Part shown: positions 1 to 8,546 of the stretch, piece after piece
Layout of the letters: each line of letters opens with the position of its first letter
Numbering within the stretch: the first letter of the stretch is position 1
Assembly (NCBI GenBank): GCA_051880395.1
Contig: JBJENW010000297.1
Span: forward strand, 1 to 45,732
DNA: 45,732 nt
DNA from: JBJENW01 sp051880395
Lineage (GTDB): Bacteria; Bacillota; Clostridia; Lachnospirales; Lachnospiraceae
Reading direction: 5' to 3'
Notes under the pieces: generated by a model
The model's database searches: none
What the model saw: only the letters and a program-made list of their open reading frames with translations
Told to the model about the DNA's origin: nothing
Program-made: the position numbers and the translations under genes

Positions 1-149
1 CTTTTGAACCAGCCGCCCCTGTGTTCGCTCCCAGCCGAATGCCGGAAACGTCCGCGTAGGGACTCCCCCGGTTGAGATATTTTTCGTCAAACTCCCCAAA
101 AGGTAGTGGGACCAATAAAGTAGTGGGTGGCCAAACAAATCCGAATTTA
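1..149. other. Unassigned sequence downstream of truA
   Basis: No gene could be assigned here. The stretch is G+C-rich compared with its surroundings and cut by the window edge. Read on the minus strand it can fold locally (GUCC-loop-GGAC, CCGGC-loop-GCUGG), and one frame stays open to the edge without a start codon. In many Firmicutes rplM and rpsI follow truA; nothing resembling rplM is present in these 149 bases. It could be the 3' part of a structured RNA, a repeat, or the end of a gene outside the window. Confidence 0.3.
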
Positions 150-893
150 CTATGAGTCTGCGTAACGGATTCCGAGCATGGTGAGTCCCTGCGGCGGAGC
201 CGTTGGTCCTGCAAAACTGCGATCTTTTGCCGCGAGAATGTCAGGAATCTTCTCCGGTTCTAATACTCCCCGCCCGACATCAATGAGCGTTCCGGCAATG
301 ATACGGACCATGTTGTAGAGAAATCCATTTCCGGCAACACGAATTTCGATGCGCTCTCCGATACGGCTGACCGTCAATGCATAGATTTCCCGCACAGTAT
401 CCTCTACCTGCGTATGAACGGAGCAAAAACTCTTGAAATCATGGCGTCCGATCAGATAATCTGCAGCCACCTGCATTCTTTTTTCGTCTAGCGGATAGTG
501 ATAAAAATACGTGTAATTTCGAGAAAGCGGCTGTGGAAAACGACTGTTTTGGATTTGATAAAGATAAGTTTTTTCACTCTTTCCATGACGAGGATGAAAA
601 TCGGCTGTAACCTCACAGGAATCCTGCACCACAATATCCTCCGGCAGTCTCTGGTTCAGCGCATAAGAAATTTTCTCAGCCGGCATGCGGGTATCCGTAT
701 CAAACACTGCTACATTTCCCATCGAATGCACACCTGCATCTGTACGGCTCGCACCGGTCACTTCGATGTTCTCATGTAAAAGTTCCGTAAGTGCCGCATT
801 TAAAACACCCTCGATGGTGACCGCATTCGGCTGCACCTGCCAGCCGTGATAGTTTGTCCCGTCGTATGCAACGACTAATTTCACTCGTTTCAT
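150..893 (-). CDS. truA: tRNA pseudouridine(38-40) synthase TruA
   Basis: This enzyme converts uridines 38-40 of the tRNA anticodon arm to pseudouridine. The 247-residue product has the family's normal length. It starts MKRVKLVVAYDGTNYHGWQ and carries the catalytic-loop motif SRTDAGVHS with the nucleophilic Asp at residue 52. The frame stays open a further 36 codons upstream to 1001, but that extension does not resemble the family. The ATG at 893 follows an AGAAAGGAAT-like ribosome binding site, although spacing is long (about 12 nt). It is the last visible gene of the run ecfA1-ecfA2-ecfT-truA, an arrangement well known in Firmicutes. The gap after ecfT is 108 nt, so a local promoter is possible, but no convincing one was found. 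Confidence 0.95.
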   Translation of the reverse strand: MKRVKLVVAYDGTNYHGWQVQPNAVTIEGVLNAALTELLHENIEVTGASRTDAGVHSMGNVAVFDTDTRMPAEKISYALNQRLPEDIVVQDSCEVTADFHPRHGKSEKTYLYQIQNSRFPQPLSRNYTYFYHYPLDEKRMQVAADYLIGRHDFKSFCSVHTQVEDTVREIYALTVSRIGERIEIRVAGNGFLYNMVRIIAGTLIDVGRGVLEPEKIPDILAAKDRSFAGPTAPPQGLTMLGIRYADS

Positions 894-1001
894 CTGTTTT
901 TCTATTCCTTTCTGTGTTCTCATTCCTGATTGGTTCTTCATAATGAATATAAGTGTAAAAACGTAGCTTTGACAGAAATGGTAGTGTGTTCGGATGTCCA
1001 T

Positions 1002-1799
1002 TCACATAAAAATTCTGAGCAAAACAACGCCTGCGAAATACAAAACCAGTACCACATAAGCGATATGATCCGCTTTCTGGTAACAGAGCGGTTTCATCCG
1101 TGTACGCCCCTCAGAGCCATGATAACAACGGGATTCCATCGCTAATGCCAGATCATTTGCGCGCCGAAATGCCGAGACAAACAACGGAATGATCAAGGGT
1201 ACTAAACGTTTTATTCTTTGAATCAAATTTCCACTTTCAAAATCAGCTCCCCTTGCCATCTGCGCCTTTTGGATTCGATTGGTCTCCTCCATCAGAATCG
1301 GTATAAACCGAAGTGCGATCGACATCGTCATTGCCAACTCATGCACCGGAACACCAATCTTTTGAAACACACGTAATGCGGTCTCCAGTCCATCTGTCAA
1401 CTGGTTTGGCGTTGTTGTAAGTGTCATCACGGATGTTCCAAGAATCAGATAGATCAACCGTGTGCACAATAAAACAGCCTGTTTCACGCCCTCTTTTGTG
1501 ATCGTAAAAATCCAGATTTTTATGAGCGGTGTCCCCGGCTGAAACAAATTGAATATTGATGTCAAAACAAGAAGTACCACGATTGCCCGAAGTCCGCGCA
1601 CCATAAAAGAAAATGGCACTTTTGAAAGTCCAATTGCTGTAAAAAGCCCCAATGTCACCAGCAAAAAAGATGGAATCCCTTTTACCAGAAACAAGGATAT
1701 AACAAATAAAAAGGTTGCGCCCAATTTCACCCGCGGATCTAATCGGTGCAATAGAGAATCTGCCGGGTAATATTGCCCAAGTGTGATATCTTTTATCAT
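1002..1799 (-). CDS. ecfT: ECF transporter transmembrane protein EcfT
   Basis: EcfT is the integral membrane scaffold of energy-coupling factor transporters. It couples the two EcfA ATPases to exchangeable vitamin- or metal-binding S components. The 265-residue protein has the family's N-terminal signature (ADSLLHRLDPRVKL, residues 13-26), several hydrophobic spans, and two coupling motifs near the C-terminus: Ala-Arg-Gly at 182-184 and Glu-Ser-Arg at 222-224. Its ATG overlaps the end of ecfA2 by four bases, which suggests translational coupling. No S-component gene is visible in the window, so the module presumably serves S components encoded elsewhere (group II ECF). Confidence 0.95.
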   Translation of the reverse strand: MIKDITLGQYYPADSLLHRLDPRVKLGATFLFVISLFLVKGIPSFLLVTLGLFTAIGLSKVPFSFMVRGLRAIVVLLVLTSIFNLFQPGTPLIKIWIFTITKEGVKQAVLLCTRLIYLILGTSVMTLTTTPNQLTDGLETALRVFQKIGVPVHELAMTMSIALRFIPILMEETNRIQKAQMARGADFESGNLIQRIKRLVPLIIPLFVSAFRRANDLALAMESRCYHGSEGRTRMKPLCYQKADHIAYVVLVLYFAGVVLLRIFM

Positions 1800-2653
1800 G
1801 TCTCCTCCATTCCAAATGCCTGTAAGATCACCTGTTTTGCCTCTTCCACCGTGATCGCATCCGCCGAAAGCGGCAAACCTTTTTCGCGCAGTTCCTGTAT
1901 CAGATCCGTCACCTGTGGCACGGCAAGCCCAATCTGTTCCAATTCTTTTTTATAAGAAAACACTTCCCGTGGTGTTCCATCCAGCATTTTTTCGCCATGA
2001 TCCATCACAACAATGCGGGAAACATAGTTTGCCACGTCTTCCATGCTGTGAGAAACCAAAACGATCGTCATTTGCTTTTCTTTGTGCATTTTTTTCAATA
2101 ATTCTAATAATTCATCTCTCCCCTGTGGATCCAAACCAGCTGTCGGTTCATCCAGAATCAGCATTTGTGGCCGCATGGCAAGGATACCTGCGATCGCCAC
2201 GCGCCGCTTCTGTCCGCCGGAAAGATCAAACGGCGACTGATAATATAACTCTTCCGGCATTGAGACCAGTTTCAATGCCTCAATTGCTCGCAACCCGGCC
2301 TCATTTTCGTTCAATCCCTGATTCATCGGTCCGAAACAAACATCTTTAAAAATCGACGTCTCAAACAGTTGCTGCTCCGGATACTGAAACACCAGCCCGA
2401 CTTTTGTGCGCAGTGTGCGAAGATCATAATCCGCATCATAAATATCCGCACCATTATAATAAATCCCACCGCTTGTCGCTTTTTCCAGTCCGTTCATCAG
2501 CTGTATCAGCGTGGATTTTCCGGATCCGGTATGCCCGATCAGTCCAATAAATTCACCATCTTCTATCTTTAGGTTAACATTTTTCAGAGCATGAACTTCC
2601 TCGGGTGTTCCTGCGCTATACACATAATTGACTTTATCTAAAATGATCGACAC
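1796..2653 (-). CDS. ecfA2: ECF transporter ATPase EcfA2
   Basis: This is the second ATP-binding subunit of the ECF energising module. The 285-residue protein has Walker A GHTGSGKST (residues 40-48), Q-loop at Gln90 (VFQYPEQQLF), ABC signature LSGGQ (144-148) and Walker B ILDEP (166-170). The start codon is GTG, one nucleotide after the ecfA1 stop, with AGGAA just upstream. The gene lies between ecfA1 and ecfT in the classic order, which together with the asymmetric signature sequences supports EcfA2 rather than a stand-alone cobalt or biotin ATPase. Confidence 0.95.
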   Translation of the reverse strand: MSIILDKVNYVYSAGTPEEVHALKNVNLKIEDGEFIGLIGHTGSGKSTLIQLMNGLEKATSGGIYYNGADIYDADYDLRTLRTKVGLVFQYPEQQLFETSIFKDVCFGPMNQGLNENEAGLRAIEALKLVSMPEELYYQSPFDLSGGQKRRVAIAGILAMRPQMLILDEPTAGLDPQGRDELLELLKKMHKEKQMTIVLVSHSMEDVANYVSRIVVMDHGEKMLDGTPREVFSYKKELEQIGLAVPQVTDLIQELREKGLPLSADAITVEEAKQVILQAFGMEET

Positions 2654-2654
2654 G

Positions 2655-3530
2655 CTATTCCTTCTTTCCTCTCTGCTGTCTATACAATGATAACAATTCC
2701 TGTTCCAATTCCTCGCGAGTCAGAATCCCCTCGGATAAAGGGAGTCCACTCTTTCGCAGTTCATGTGCCAAACGTGTGATCTGCGGGACATCAAGATGAT
2801 GTTCCTCTAATTCTTCCACTCTCGAAAAAATGTCACGCGGCGTTCCCTGAAGGATAATTTTTCCCTCTTCCATAACAAATACACGGTCAGCCGAAACAAC
2901 TTCCTCCATGTAATGCGTGATCAAAATGATCGTCACACCTTTTTTCTCATTCAACTCTTTTACCGTTTCGAGCACTTCTTTTCGGCCCAACGGATCAAGC
3001 ATTGCCGTCGGCTCATCGAGAACGATACATTTTGGCTGCATCGCCACAACACCTGCGATCGCCACACGCTGTTTCTGTCCGCCGGAAAGCTTGTTCGGCG
3101 AATGATGACGATAGGAAAGCATTCCCACTGCAGCTAAACTTTTTGCAACACGCTCCCAGATTTCATCTGTGGGAACCCCGATATTTTCCGGACCAAATCC
3201 CACATCTTCCTCCACTACACTCGCCACCAGCTGATTATCCGGATTCTGAAATACCATCCCGGTTGTCTGTCGAATCTCCCAGAGACTCTCTGCATCCGCG
3301 GTATCTTTTCCGTCAACCCACAGGGTTCCTTCATCCGGTACTAAAAGTGCATTGAGATGTCTGGCAAGCGTTGATTTTCCGCAGCCGTTGTGTCCCAATA
3401 TTGCAAGAAACTCCCCCGGCTGCACTTCAAAATCCACATGGTCAAGTGCTGTCTGAATGGATTCCACATCGCCGTTTTCGTCGCGGCGGATATATTCCTG
3501 TACCACCTGTTTCGCTTTTAGTATATTCAT
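2655..3530 (-). CDS. ecfA1: ECF transporter ATPase EcfA1
   Basis: This is the first ATP-binding subunit of the ECF module. The 291-residue protein has Walker A GHNGCGKST (residues 46-54), Q-loop VFQNPDNQ (93-100), ABC signature LSGGQ (148-152) and Walker B VLDEP (170-174 region). The N-terminus has an insertion rich in charge (RRDENGDVESIQ) typical of EcfA1. The ribosome binding site GGAGG lies about 15 nt before the ATG, unusually far, and is inside the end of the upstream trmL gene. With EcfA2 and EcfT it forms the nucleotide-driven core of the transporter at the cytoplasmic membrane. Confidence 0.95.
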   Translation of the reverse strand: MNILKAKQVVQEYIRRDENGDVESIQTALDHVDFEVQPGEFLAILGHNGCGKSTLARHLNALLVPDEGTLWVDGKDTADAESLWEIRQTTGMVFQNPDNQLVASVVEEDVGFGPENIGVPTDEIWERVAKSLAAVGMLSYRHHSPNKLSGGQKQRVAIAGVVAMQPKCIVLDEPTAMLDPLGRKEVLETVKELNEKKGVTIILITHYMEEVVSADRVFVMEEGKIILQGTPRDIFSRVEELEEHHLDVPQITRLAHELRKSGLPLSEGILTREELEQELLSLYRQQRGKKE

Positions 3531-3540
3531 GCGATTCTGC

Positions 3541-4044
3541 TTAATCCTCCCAGCTTAAATGATGCAGCTGCCCCTGCAATTTCATATGATCAAAATTATT
3601 TTGCCGCAACGCCTCATACAACACGATCGCGACAGAGTTTGATAAATTCAATGAGCGTGTCTCCCCGATCATCGGAATGCGCACACACTGTTCTTCGTGC
3701 TCTTTTAAAATTTCTTCCGGTATGCCTGCACTTTCTTTTCCAAACATAATGTAACAATCCGGTTCATACTGTACTTCACTGTATACATGACGCCCCTTTG
3801 TTGTCGCATAATATAATTTTGCCCCCGGATTTTTCTCCAAAAAATCATTAAAATCAATATAGGTCGTCACATCGAGGTCTTTCCAATAATCCATACCTGC
3901 CCGTTTCAGTGCCTTCTCACTCAGCGAGAACCCGAGTGGCTCGATCAGGTGCAGACGCGTACCGGTCGCCACACAGGTACGACCGATATTTCCTGTATTT
4001 GCCGGGATTTCCGGCTCTAATAAAACAATATTTAACTTTGCCAT
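3541..4044 (-). CDS. trmL: tRNA (cytidine(34)-2'-O)-methyltransferase, TrmL family
   Basis: This SpoU/TrmL-type enzyme is expected to methylate the ribose 2'-OH of the wobble nucleotide in certain leucine tRNAs, using S-adenosylmethionine. The 167-residue protein has the small single-domain size of TrmL. It shows the SPOUT trefoil-knot motifs: N-terminal LLEPEIPANTGNIGRT (8-23), FGKESAGIPEEI (101-112) and IPMIGETRSLNLSNSVAIVL (123-142). It is ten bases upstream of ecfA1 and eight downstream of the aminotransferase gene, so it is probably cotranscribed, although no functional link to either neighbour is evident. Confidence 0.92.
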   Translation of the reverse strand: MAKLNIVLLEPEIPANTGNIGRTCVATGTRLHLIEPLGFSLSEKALKRAGMDYWKDLDVTTYIDFNDFLEKNPGAKLYYATTKGRHVYSEVQYEPDCYIMFGKESAGIPEEILKEHEEQCVRIPMIGETRSLNLSNSVAIVLYEALRQNNFDHMKLQGQLHHLSWED

Positions 4045-4052
4045 TGTATCCT

Positions 4053-5228
4053 CTATTTCTTTTCTTCTCTAAGTCGATCAACAAACGACTCAATCCGTTC
4101 CAATGCTACTTTTAAATCCTCTAAGGAATACGCATAAGAAACACGCAAAAATCCTTCGCCACATGCACCAAATGCCGTTCCCGGAACAACTGCCACTTTT
4201 TCTTCCTGCAACAGACGATTTGCAAATTCATCTGAAGTCATGCCAAACTCCCGAATCGATGGGAACATATAAAAGGCTCCGTATGGTTCAAAACAGGAAA
4301 TTCCCATTTTTTGAAACCGATGCAGCAGATATTTGCGTCTGCCATCATATTCGTCACGCATTTTAACGATATCCTCATCACCATTTCGAAGTGCCTCGAC
4401 TGCCGCATACTGGCTCGTCGTCGGTGCACACATGATCGCAAACTGATGAATTTTTAACATCTGCTCTAGAATCACCCGTGGTCCGCAGGCGAAACCCAAA
4501 CGCCATCCGGTCATCGCATACGCTTTTGAAAAACCGTTGATCACAATGGTCCGCTCCTGCATTCCCGGAAGAGATGCGATCGACATATGCTTCTTTCCGG
4601 CGTATGTCAGTTCCGAATAGATCTCATCGCTCAATACATATAGATCATGGCGGATGATCACCTCTGCAATTGCTTCCAGATCCGCCTTTTCCATAATAGC
4701 TCCCGTCGGATTATTCGGATATGGCAGCACTAAGACCTTTGTCTTTGGGGTGATCGCTGCTTCTAACTCTTCGGCTGTCAGACGAAATTCATTTTCTGCC
4801 TTTAAATTAATGATCACCGGAACTCCGTTTGCTAAAACGGCACATGGTTCATACGAAACATAACTTGGCTGCGGGATCAGCACCTCATCACCCGGATCGA
4901 GCATGGCGCGAAAGGCGATATCGATCGCCTCACTTCCGCCCACAGTGATGATAATTTCGTGTGTGCTGTCATATGTCAGTCCCTGTTTCCGTTTCATGTA
5001 TCTGGAAATCTCCGTCCGCAGTTCTTTCAGTCCGGAATTACTGGTATAAAATGTTCTTCCTTTTTCCAGTGAATAGATACCCTCGTCGCGAATATGCCAC
5101 GGTGTGTCAAAGTCCGGTTCCCCCACACCGAGAGAGATGGCATCCTCCATCTCATTTACCAAATCAAAAAATTTTCGAATTCCGGACGGTTCGATTGTTA
5201 CGATACGTTCTGATAATGGATTTCTCAT
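4053..5228 (-). CDS. Pyridoxal-phosphate aminotransferase, class I/II
   Basis: This fold-type I PLP enzyme is predicted to transfer amino groups between an amino acid and a 2-oxo acid. Key residues are visible in the 391-residue protein: the Schiff-base lysine Lys235 in GFSKAYAMTGWRLGF, Asn173 in NNPTG, the ring-nitrogen Asp201 in DEIYSEL, and Arg at the C-terminal substrate site (FLRVSYA). It resembles the PatA/AspC-like group common in Firmicutes. The substrate (aspartate, aromatic or other amino acid) cannot be told from sequence. The ATG overlaps the end of the upstream Lrp/AsnC gene by four bases, so the regulator may respond to an amino acid that this enzyme handles. Confidence 0.9.
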   Translation of the reverse strand: MRNPLSERIVTIEPSGIRKFFDLVNEMEDAISLGVGEPDFDTPWHIRDEGIYSLEKGRTFYTSNSGLKELRTEISRYMKRKQGLTYDSTHEIIITVGGSEAIDIAFRAMLDPGDEVLIPQPSYVSYEPCAVLANGVPVIINLKAENEFRLTAEELEAAITPKTKVLVLPYPNNPTGAIMEKADLEAIAEVIIRHDLYVLSDEIYSELTYAGKKHMSIASLPGMQERTIVINGFSKAYAMTGWRLGFACGPRVILEQMLKIHQFAIMCAPTTSQYAAVEALRNGDEDIVKMRDEYDGRRKYLLHRFQKMGISCFEPYGAFYMFPSIREFGMTSDEFANRLLQEEKVAVVPGTAFGACGEGFLRVSYAYSLEDLKVALERIESFVDRLREEKK

Positions 5229-5707
5229 GGGGTCACCAGCATCCTTTCGTCTTTTCTCGGCTCAGCCATAATGGTTCCGTGATCTTTATATTTTTTCAGG
5301 ATAAAGTTTGTCTTTGTAGACAACACCGCATCCAGTGTAGACAATTTCTGTGTCACAAACTGAGAGACCTCACGCAGCGTTTTTCCCTCCAATGTCACCA
5401 TTAAATCGAAACTTCCGGAGATCAGATATACGGAATTCACTTCCGGATAATTGTAAATGCGTTCTGCCACTTTATCAAATCCCTGATCCCGCTGTGGTGT
5501 CACTCGCACCTCGATCATCGCAGTCACCTTTTCAATGCCTGTCTTTTCCCAATCGATCAGTGTATGATAGCCGCAGATAACATGCTCCTGCTCCATCTCC
5601 TCTAATTCTTTTACGACGGCTGCTTCATCGACCCCCAGCATTACAGCCAGTTCAGCCAGATCGACCCGGCTGTTTTTTTCTATAAATGTTAAAATTTTTT
5701 CACGCAT
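5225..5707 (-). CDS. Lrp/AsnC-family transcriptional regulator
   Basis: This is a feast/famine-type regulator with a DNA-binding helix-turn-helix at about residues 5-50 and a ligand-binding RAM domain at about 70-145. The RAM part contains the family pattern VNSVYLISGSFDLMVTLEG. At 160 residues it has normal length. The N-terminal part is somewhat shorter and more acidic than classical Lrp. GGAGG lies about ten bases before the ATG. It overlaps the aminotransferase gene by four bases, so it most likely controls this gene pair or the operon in response to an amino acid. No operator could be identified. Confidence 0.9.
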   Translation of the reverse strand: MREKILTFIEKNSRVDLAELAVMLGVDEAAVVKELEEMEQEHVICGYHTLIDWEKTGIEKVTAMIEVRVTPQRDQGFDKVAERIYNYPEVNSVYLISGSFDLMVTLEGKTLREVSQFVTQKLSTLDAVLSTKTNFILKKYKDHGTIMAEPRKDERMLVTP

Positions 5708-5734
5708 TTTCTTTTTTCCTCCATACCTTTCTAT

Positions 5735-6667
5735 TTATAATACTTTATAAATTTCATCCATTTTCGGCGGTTCTAAAAATCGTTTTTCGTCCTCATTCCA
5801 GAGAACGCGGTCATTTTTATCGGTTGTTTTTCCGATCAGAGTTGCCGAAATTCCTTCTTTTTCCAACGTTCTGCAAAGAGCTGTTCCGTCTTGCGTAAAA
5901 ATTAAAATACTCCCCTGCCCACAAAGCTCATACGGATTCAAGCCAAAAAATTCACAGATTTCCACCGTTTCCTGCCGAATCGGAATTGTTTTCAAATCAA
6001 TATCCAGTCCGACCCCTGCTCGCTCGGCAAGCTCCCAAAGTGCACCAAAAATGCCTCCCTCAGAAACGTCCTGCATGATGCAGCTGCCGGACTTTTGGGC
6101 GTGCGCGGCCTCCACCCATGCAGGAAGAAACTGAGCAAACTCTTTCGCCGTATCAAGCATTGCCTGCGGATAACGTGTCTGTAATTCTGCCTGTTTCTTC
6201 TCTGCTAACAAAACAGTTCCTTCCAATGCGACCCACTTCGTTACCACCACATCGAAGCCTGCATAATTTTTCTGCGGTATCTGTTTCTGTTTCTTTTTTC
6301 CGATTCCCGTAAAGGAAAATAGTGGTTCACTGACTGCTCTTGTCACCTGCGTATGACCGCCTAACACCGCCAAATGTGCCAGTTTGCACGCCTCATCAAT
6401 CTGACGCACCCATGCTTTCAGCTCCTCTTCCTGTGTAGTGACCGGCAGTAAAAGCTGTGTCAATACGCCAATCGGAACAGCCTTTTCTGCCGCAAGGTGA
6501 TTTGCCACGCGATATACACCTCGTGCACCCGCATCAGACGAGAAGATCATCTCGGGATTCGCTGTATAAGTAAACTCATTTTCTTCCTCTTGTGGTTTTG
6601 TCTGCAGCTGCCGCAATACCGAACGGCGACAGACTGCCTCTGCAATCTTTCCTTCCCGCATCTGCAT
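5735..6667 (-). CDS. AIR synthase-related (PurM/HypE-like) protein
   Basis: The 310-residue protein resembles the PurM/HypE/SelD/ThiL superfamily of ATP-binding enzymes. A region near residue 43 (SSDAGARGVYRVANHLA) corresponds to the N-terminal half, a LAVLGGHTQVT segment follows, and QDVSEGGIFGALWELA matches the C-terminal PurM domain with its glycine-rich turn. No hydrogenase maturation, purine or thiamine genes are nearby, so HypE, PurM or ThiL function is not supported and the true reaction is unknown. AGAGGA precedes the ATG by eight bases. The gene lies between the VanW gene (18-nt gap) and the Lrp regulator (27-nt gap). Confidence 0.8.
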   Translation of the reverse strand: MQMREGKIAEAVCRRSVLRQLQTKPQEEENEFTYTANPEMIFSSDAGARGVYRVANHLAAEKAVPIGVLTQLLLPVTTQEEELKAWVRQIDEACKLAHLAVLGGHTQVTRAVSEPLFSFTGIGKKKQKQIPQKNYAGFDVVVTKWVALEGTVLLAEKKQAELQTRYPQAMLDTAKEFAQFLPAWVEAAHAQKSGSCIMQDVSEGGIFGALWELAERAGVGLDIDLKTIPIRQETVEICEFFGLNPYELCGQGSILIFTQDGTALCRTLEKEGISATLIGKTTDKNDRVLWNEDEKRFLEPPKMDEIYKVL

Positions 6668-6685
6668 TGATTTTTCCTCTTTCTA

Positions 6686-8248
6686 CTATTGTTCCTTTTT
6701 TTCTGCCTGCTGCTCTTGTTCCTTGTTTTCTTCCTCGCGCTGCTGTTCTTGTTTCTTTTTTTCTTCCTCCTGCTGTACATTCGCATCCTGCGGTTGTTGC
6801 TCGCCCGCATCCTGCGTTGCATTCGGATCCTGTGGTGCATTTGGATCTGCATTCGGATCTAATGGTTCGCTCGGTTCCGGCTCCGGTTGCATCGTTCCGA
6901 CCGTCACTGTCACATTCGTGGATTTATATTCACTGTAGTTAAATTCCTCTCTGCTCTCTTCTTTTCCATCTACTGTTACAATTTTCCAGAGTTTTGCCAC
7001 ATATCCGGTGTGCGCACTTCCTGAAGATTCCCGATATCCCACCGGTTTTGTCCCATCTGGTACCTCAATCGTCTGGGACGGAATCTCTTTTATGATCTCG
7101 CTCTCAAAAGAAACCTCACGGTTTGCCGGACGTGTCTCGTGCCCATAGATTGTAAAACGAACATTTGCTCCATCCGCCGCTCCTTCGATGTAGACCGGTG
7201 TATCCAGATTATTCTTAAATTTCAGATCTTTATAAGTCCCGGCAATCGCTGCATCTTCCGAAGGCTTGACGTAATGTACGATCAGCGAATGATTAAATCG
7301 TTCTGTGACTTCTAACTCTGCCCGAATGACTGCATTATAAAGTGTTGTAGATACCTGACAGATACCACCACCGTAAGTCTCTACCGTCGTACCATTCTCA
7401 TAAGAGCCTGCCAGTGCATACCCATGCTCCGCGTCAAATGGGCTGACTGCCTCATACACGGAAAAACTCTCTCCAGGATATAGCAGTGCTCCGTTAATCT
7501 TTGAGGTACCATTTTGCACATTCGTTTTTCGACCAGCTGCCGATGAACTGTAATCGGTCGTATATGTACCGAGCACATCTGTCACCTGTTCAAGTGTCTG
7601 CTTGTTTCCCTTTGGCTTTTTGACATCCGAGATCAGCTGAATCTGTCCGGTTTTTCCATCCCAGTTGTCAAAAAAATGCTGCAGCTTTTTCAAAGATGCA
7701 TTGACATTTAATGCTATGCCATTTTTTCCTTCGGTAATCTGGAATGTCCCGTTTACTCTGCTCAAACTTCCGTCTACAGGGTCCTGGTTGACAACTTCCT
7801 GCTGCTTTGTCAGATATTGTTTCGCCACTGTCGCATCCACCGTATAACTCAATGGAAATGTTTTTCCATTTTTTTCTAATTTTCGTTCCTCCTTGTAGCG
7901 CGTAAACAGATTTCCAGTCTTTGCATACCGCTCTGCTTTTTGCACTACATCCTCATTTTCCCAGACAACACCAAGCTCTTCTGCGGTTGCCTGCAGTGTT
8001 TTTTCCCCTGCCTGAATGGTAAATTTCTGTTTTCGTATCTTGTCTACGGATGCTTTTACCGCTTCGTGTGCTTCTTTTAATTTCATATTGCTCACATCAA
8101 CATTTCCGATCGATATATGTTCTGTGATCACCCCTTCCGGAGCCACATGCGCTTTCACGCGAATCTGTAAAAATGCAAATGCTCCAATCGCAATTCCTAA
8201 CACACACACCACACACAGTATCGGTATCAAAATCTTTTTCTTCTTCAT
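6686..8248 (-). CDS. VanW-family surface protein with G5-like C-terminus
   Basis: The 520-residue protein is predicted to sit outside the membrane. It has a short basic N-terminus and one hydrophobic segment at about residues 6-26, then a peptidoglycan-binding-4-like region (about 50-230), a VanW core with the conserved GGGICQVSTTLYNAVIRA motif, and a G5-like beta segment around KLWKIVTVDGKEESREEF. The tail is a low-complexity region rich in Pro, Asp, Asn, Gln and Glu (about the last 70 residues), probably a flexible wall-spanning segment. VanW proteins are linked by name to vancomycin clusters, but their biochemical role is unsettled; no van genes are present. A GTG at 8275 also opens the frame, but ATG 8248 follows AAGGAAAGG with seven-base spacing. 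Confidence 0.9.
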   Translation of the reverse strand: MKKKKILIPILCVVCVLGIAIGAFAFLQIRVKAHVAPEGVITEHISIGNVDVSNMKLKEAHEAVKASVDKIRKQKFTIQAGEKTLQATAEELGVVWENEDVVQKAERYAKTGNLFTRYKEERKLEKNGKTFPLSYTVDATVAKQYLTKQQEVVNQDPVDGSLSRVNGTFQITEGKNGIALNVNASLKKLQHFFDNWDGKTGQIQLISDVKKPKGNKQTLEQVTDVLGTYTTDYSSSAAGRKTNVQNGTSKINGALLYPGESFSVYEAVSPFDAEHGYALAGSYENGTTVETYGGGICQVSTTLYNAVIRAELEVTERFNHSLIVHYVKPSEDAAIAGTYKDLKFKNNLDTPVYIEGAADGANVRFTIYGHETRPANREVSFESEIIKEIPSQTIEVPDGTKPVGYRESSGSAHTGYVAKLWKIVTVDGKEESREEFNYSEYKSTNVTVTVGTMQPEPEPSEPLDPNADPNAPQDPNATQDAGEQQPQDANVQQEEEKKKQEQQREEENKEQEQQAEKKEQ

Positions 8249-8289
8249 CGTTATACCTTTCCTTATCTTTATCACTCATTTTCCCCGCC

Positions 8290-8317
8290 ATTATAACACA
8301 TTTTTTTCTATTGTAAA
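8290..8317 (-). promoter_or_regulatory. Promoter for the VanW-to-truA run
   Basis: On the minus strand TTTACA (8312-8317) is followed after 16 bases by TATAAT (8290-8295). This is a good housekeeping sigma-factor promoter about 40 bases before the VanW start codon. No comparably good promoter was seen further along the run, so it may drive all genes down to truA. Confidence 0.7.
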
Positions 8318-8336
8318 ACCTGCAATCCACCTTGCA

Positions 8337-8365
8337 TTGACAGAAAAACAGAAATACTTTATAGT
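8337..8365 (+). promoter_or_regulatory. Promoter for the 201-residue protein gene
   Basis: TTGACA (8337-8342), a 17-base spacer and TATAGT (8360-8365) form a near-consensus promoter on the plus strand. Transcription would begin near 8372, giving a leader of about 220 bases before the ATG at 8592. That leader is antisense to the small gene at 8382-8489. Confidence 0.7.
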
Positions 8366-8381
8366 AAAAAAGGATGGATTC

Positions 8382-8489
8382 TTATGAAACAGCCGATAAT
8401 ACCAGCGGCAGGACCATTGCCACGATCAGTATCACGGCGATCACTCCTGCAAAGATGCGGTTTCGTTTTTTTTTCGTACTGTATTTCAT
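8382..8489 (-). CDS. Small single-span membrane protein, 35 residues
   Basis: This very short gene has an excellent ribosome binding site, AAAGGAGATC, with the AGGAG ending nine bases before the ATG. The product begins MKYSTKKKRNRIFAG and continues as one hydrophobic helix (VIAVILIVAMVLPLVLSAV) to the stop. The layout is a strongly basic cytoplasmic head followed by one membrane span, consistent with a type II-like membrane microprotein. I do not know its function. It lies upstream of the VanW gene on the same strand but has its own start signals. It is fully overlapped by the leader expected from the opposing promoter at 8337-8365. Confidence 0.7.
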   Translation of the reverse strand: MKYSTKKKRNRIFAGVIAVILIVAMVLPLVLSAVS

Positions 8490-8546
8490 ATGTATGATCT
8501 CCTTTCTGCGCTTAACACTGCGCACGCATGATTTTATTTTTTACCT

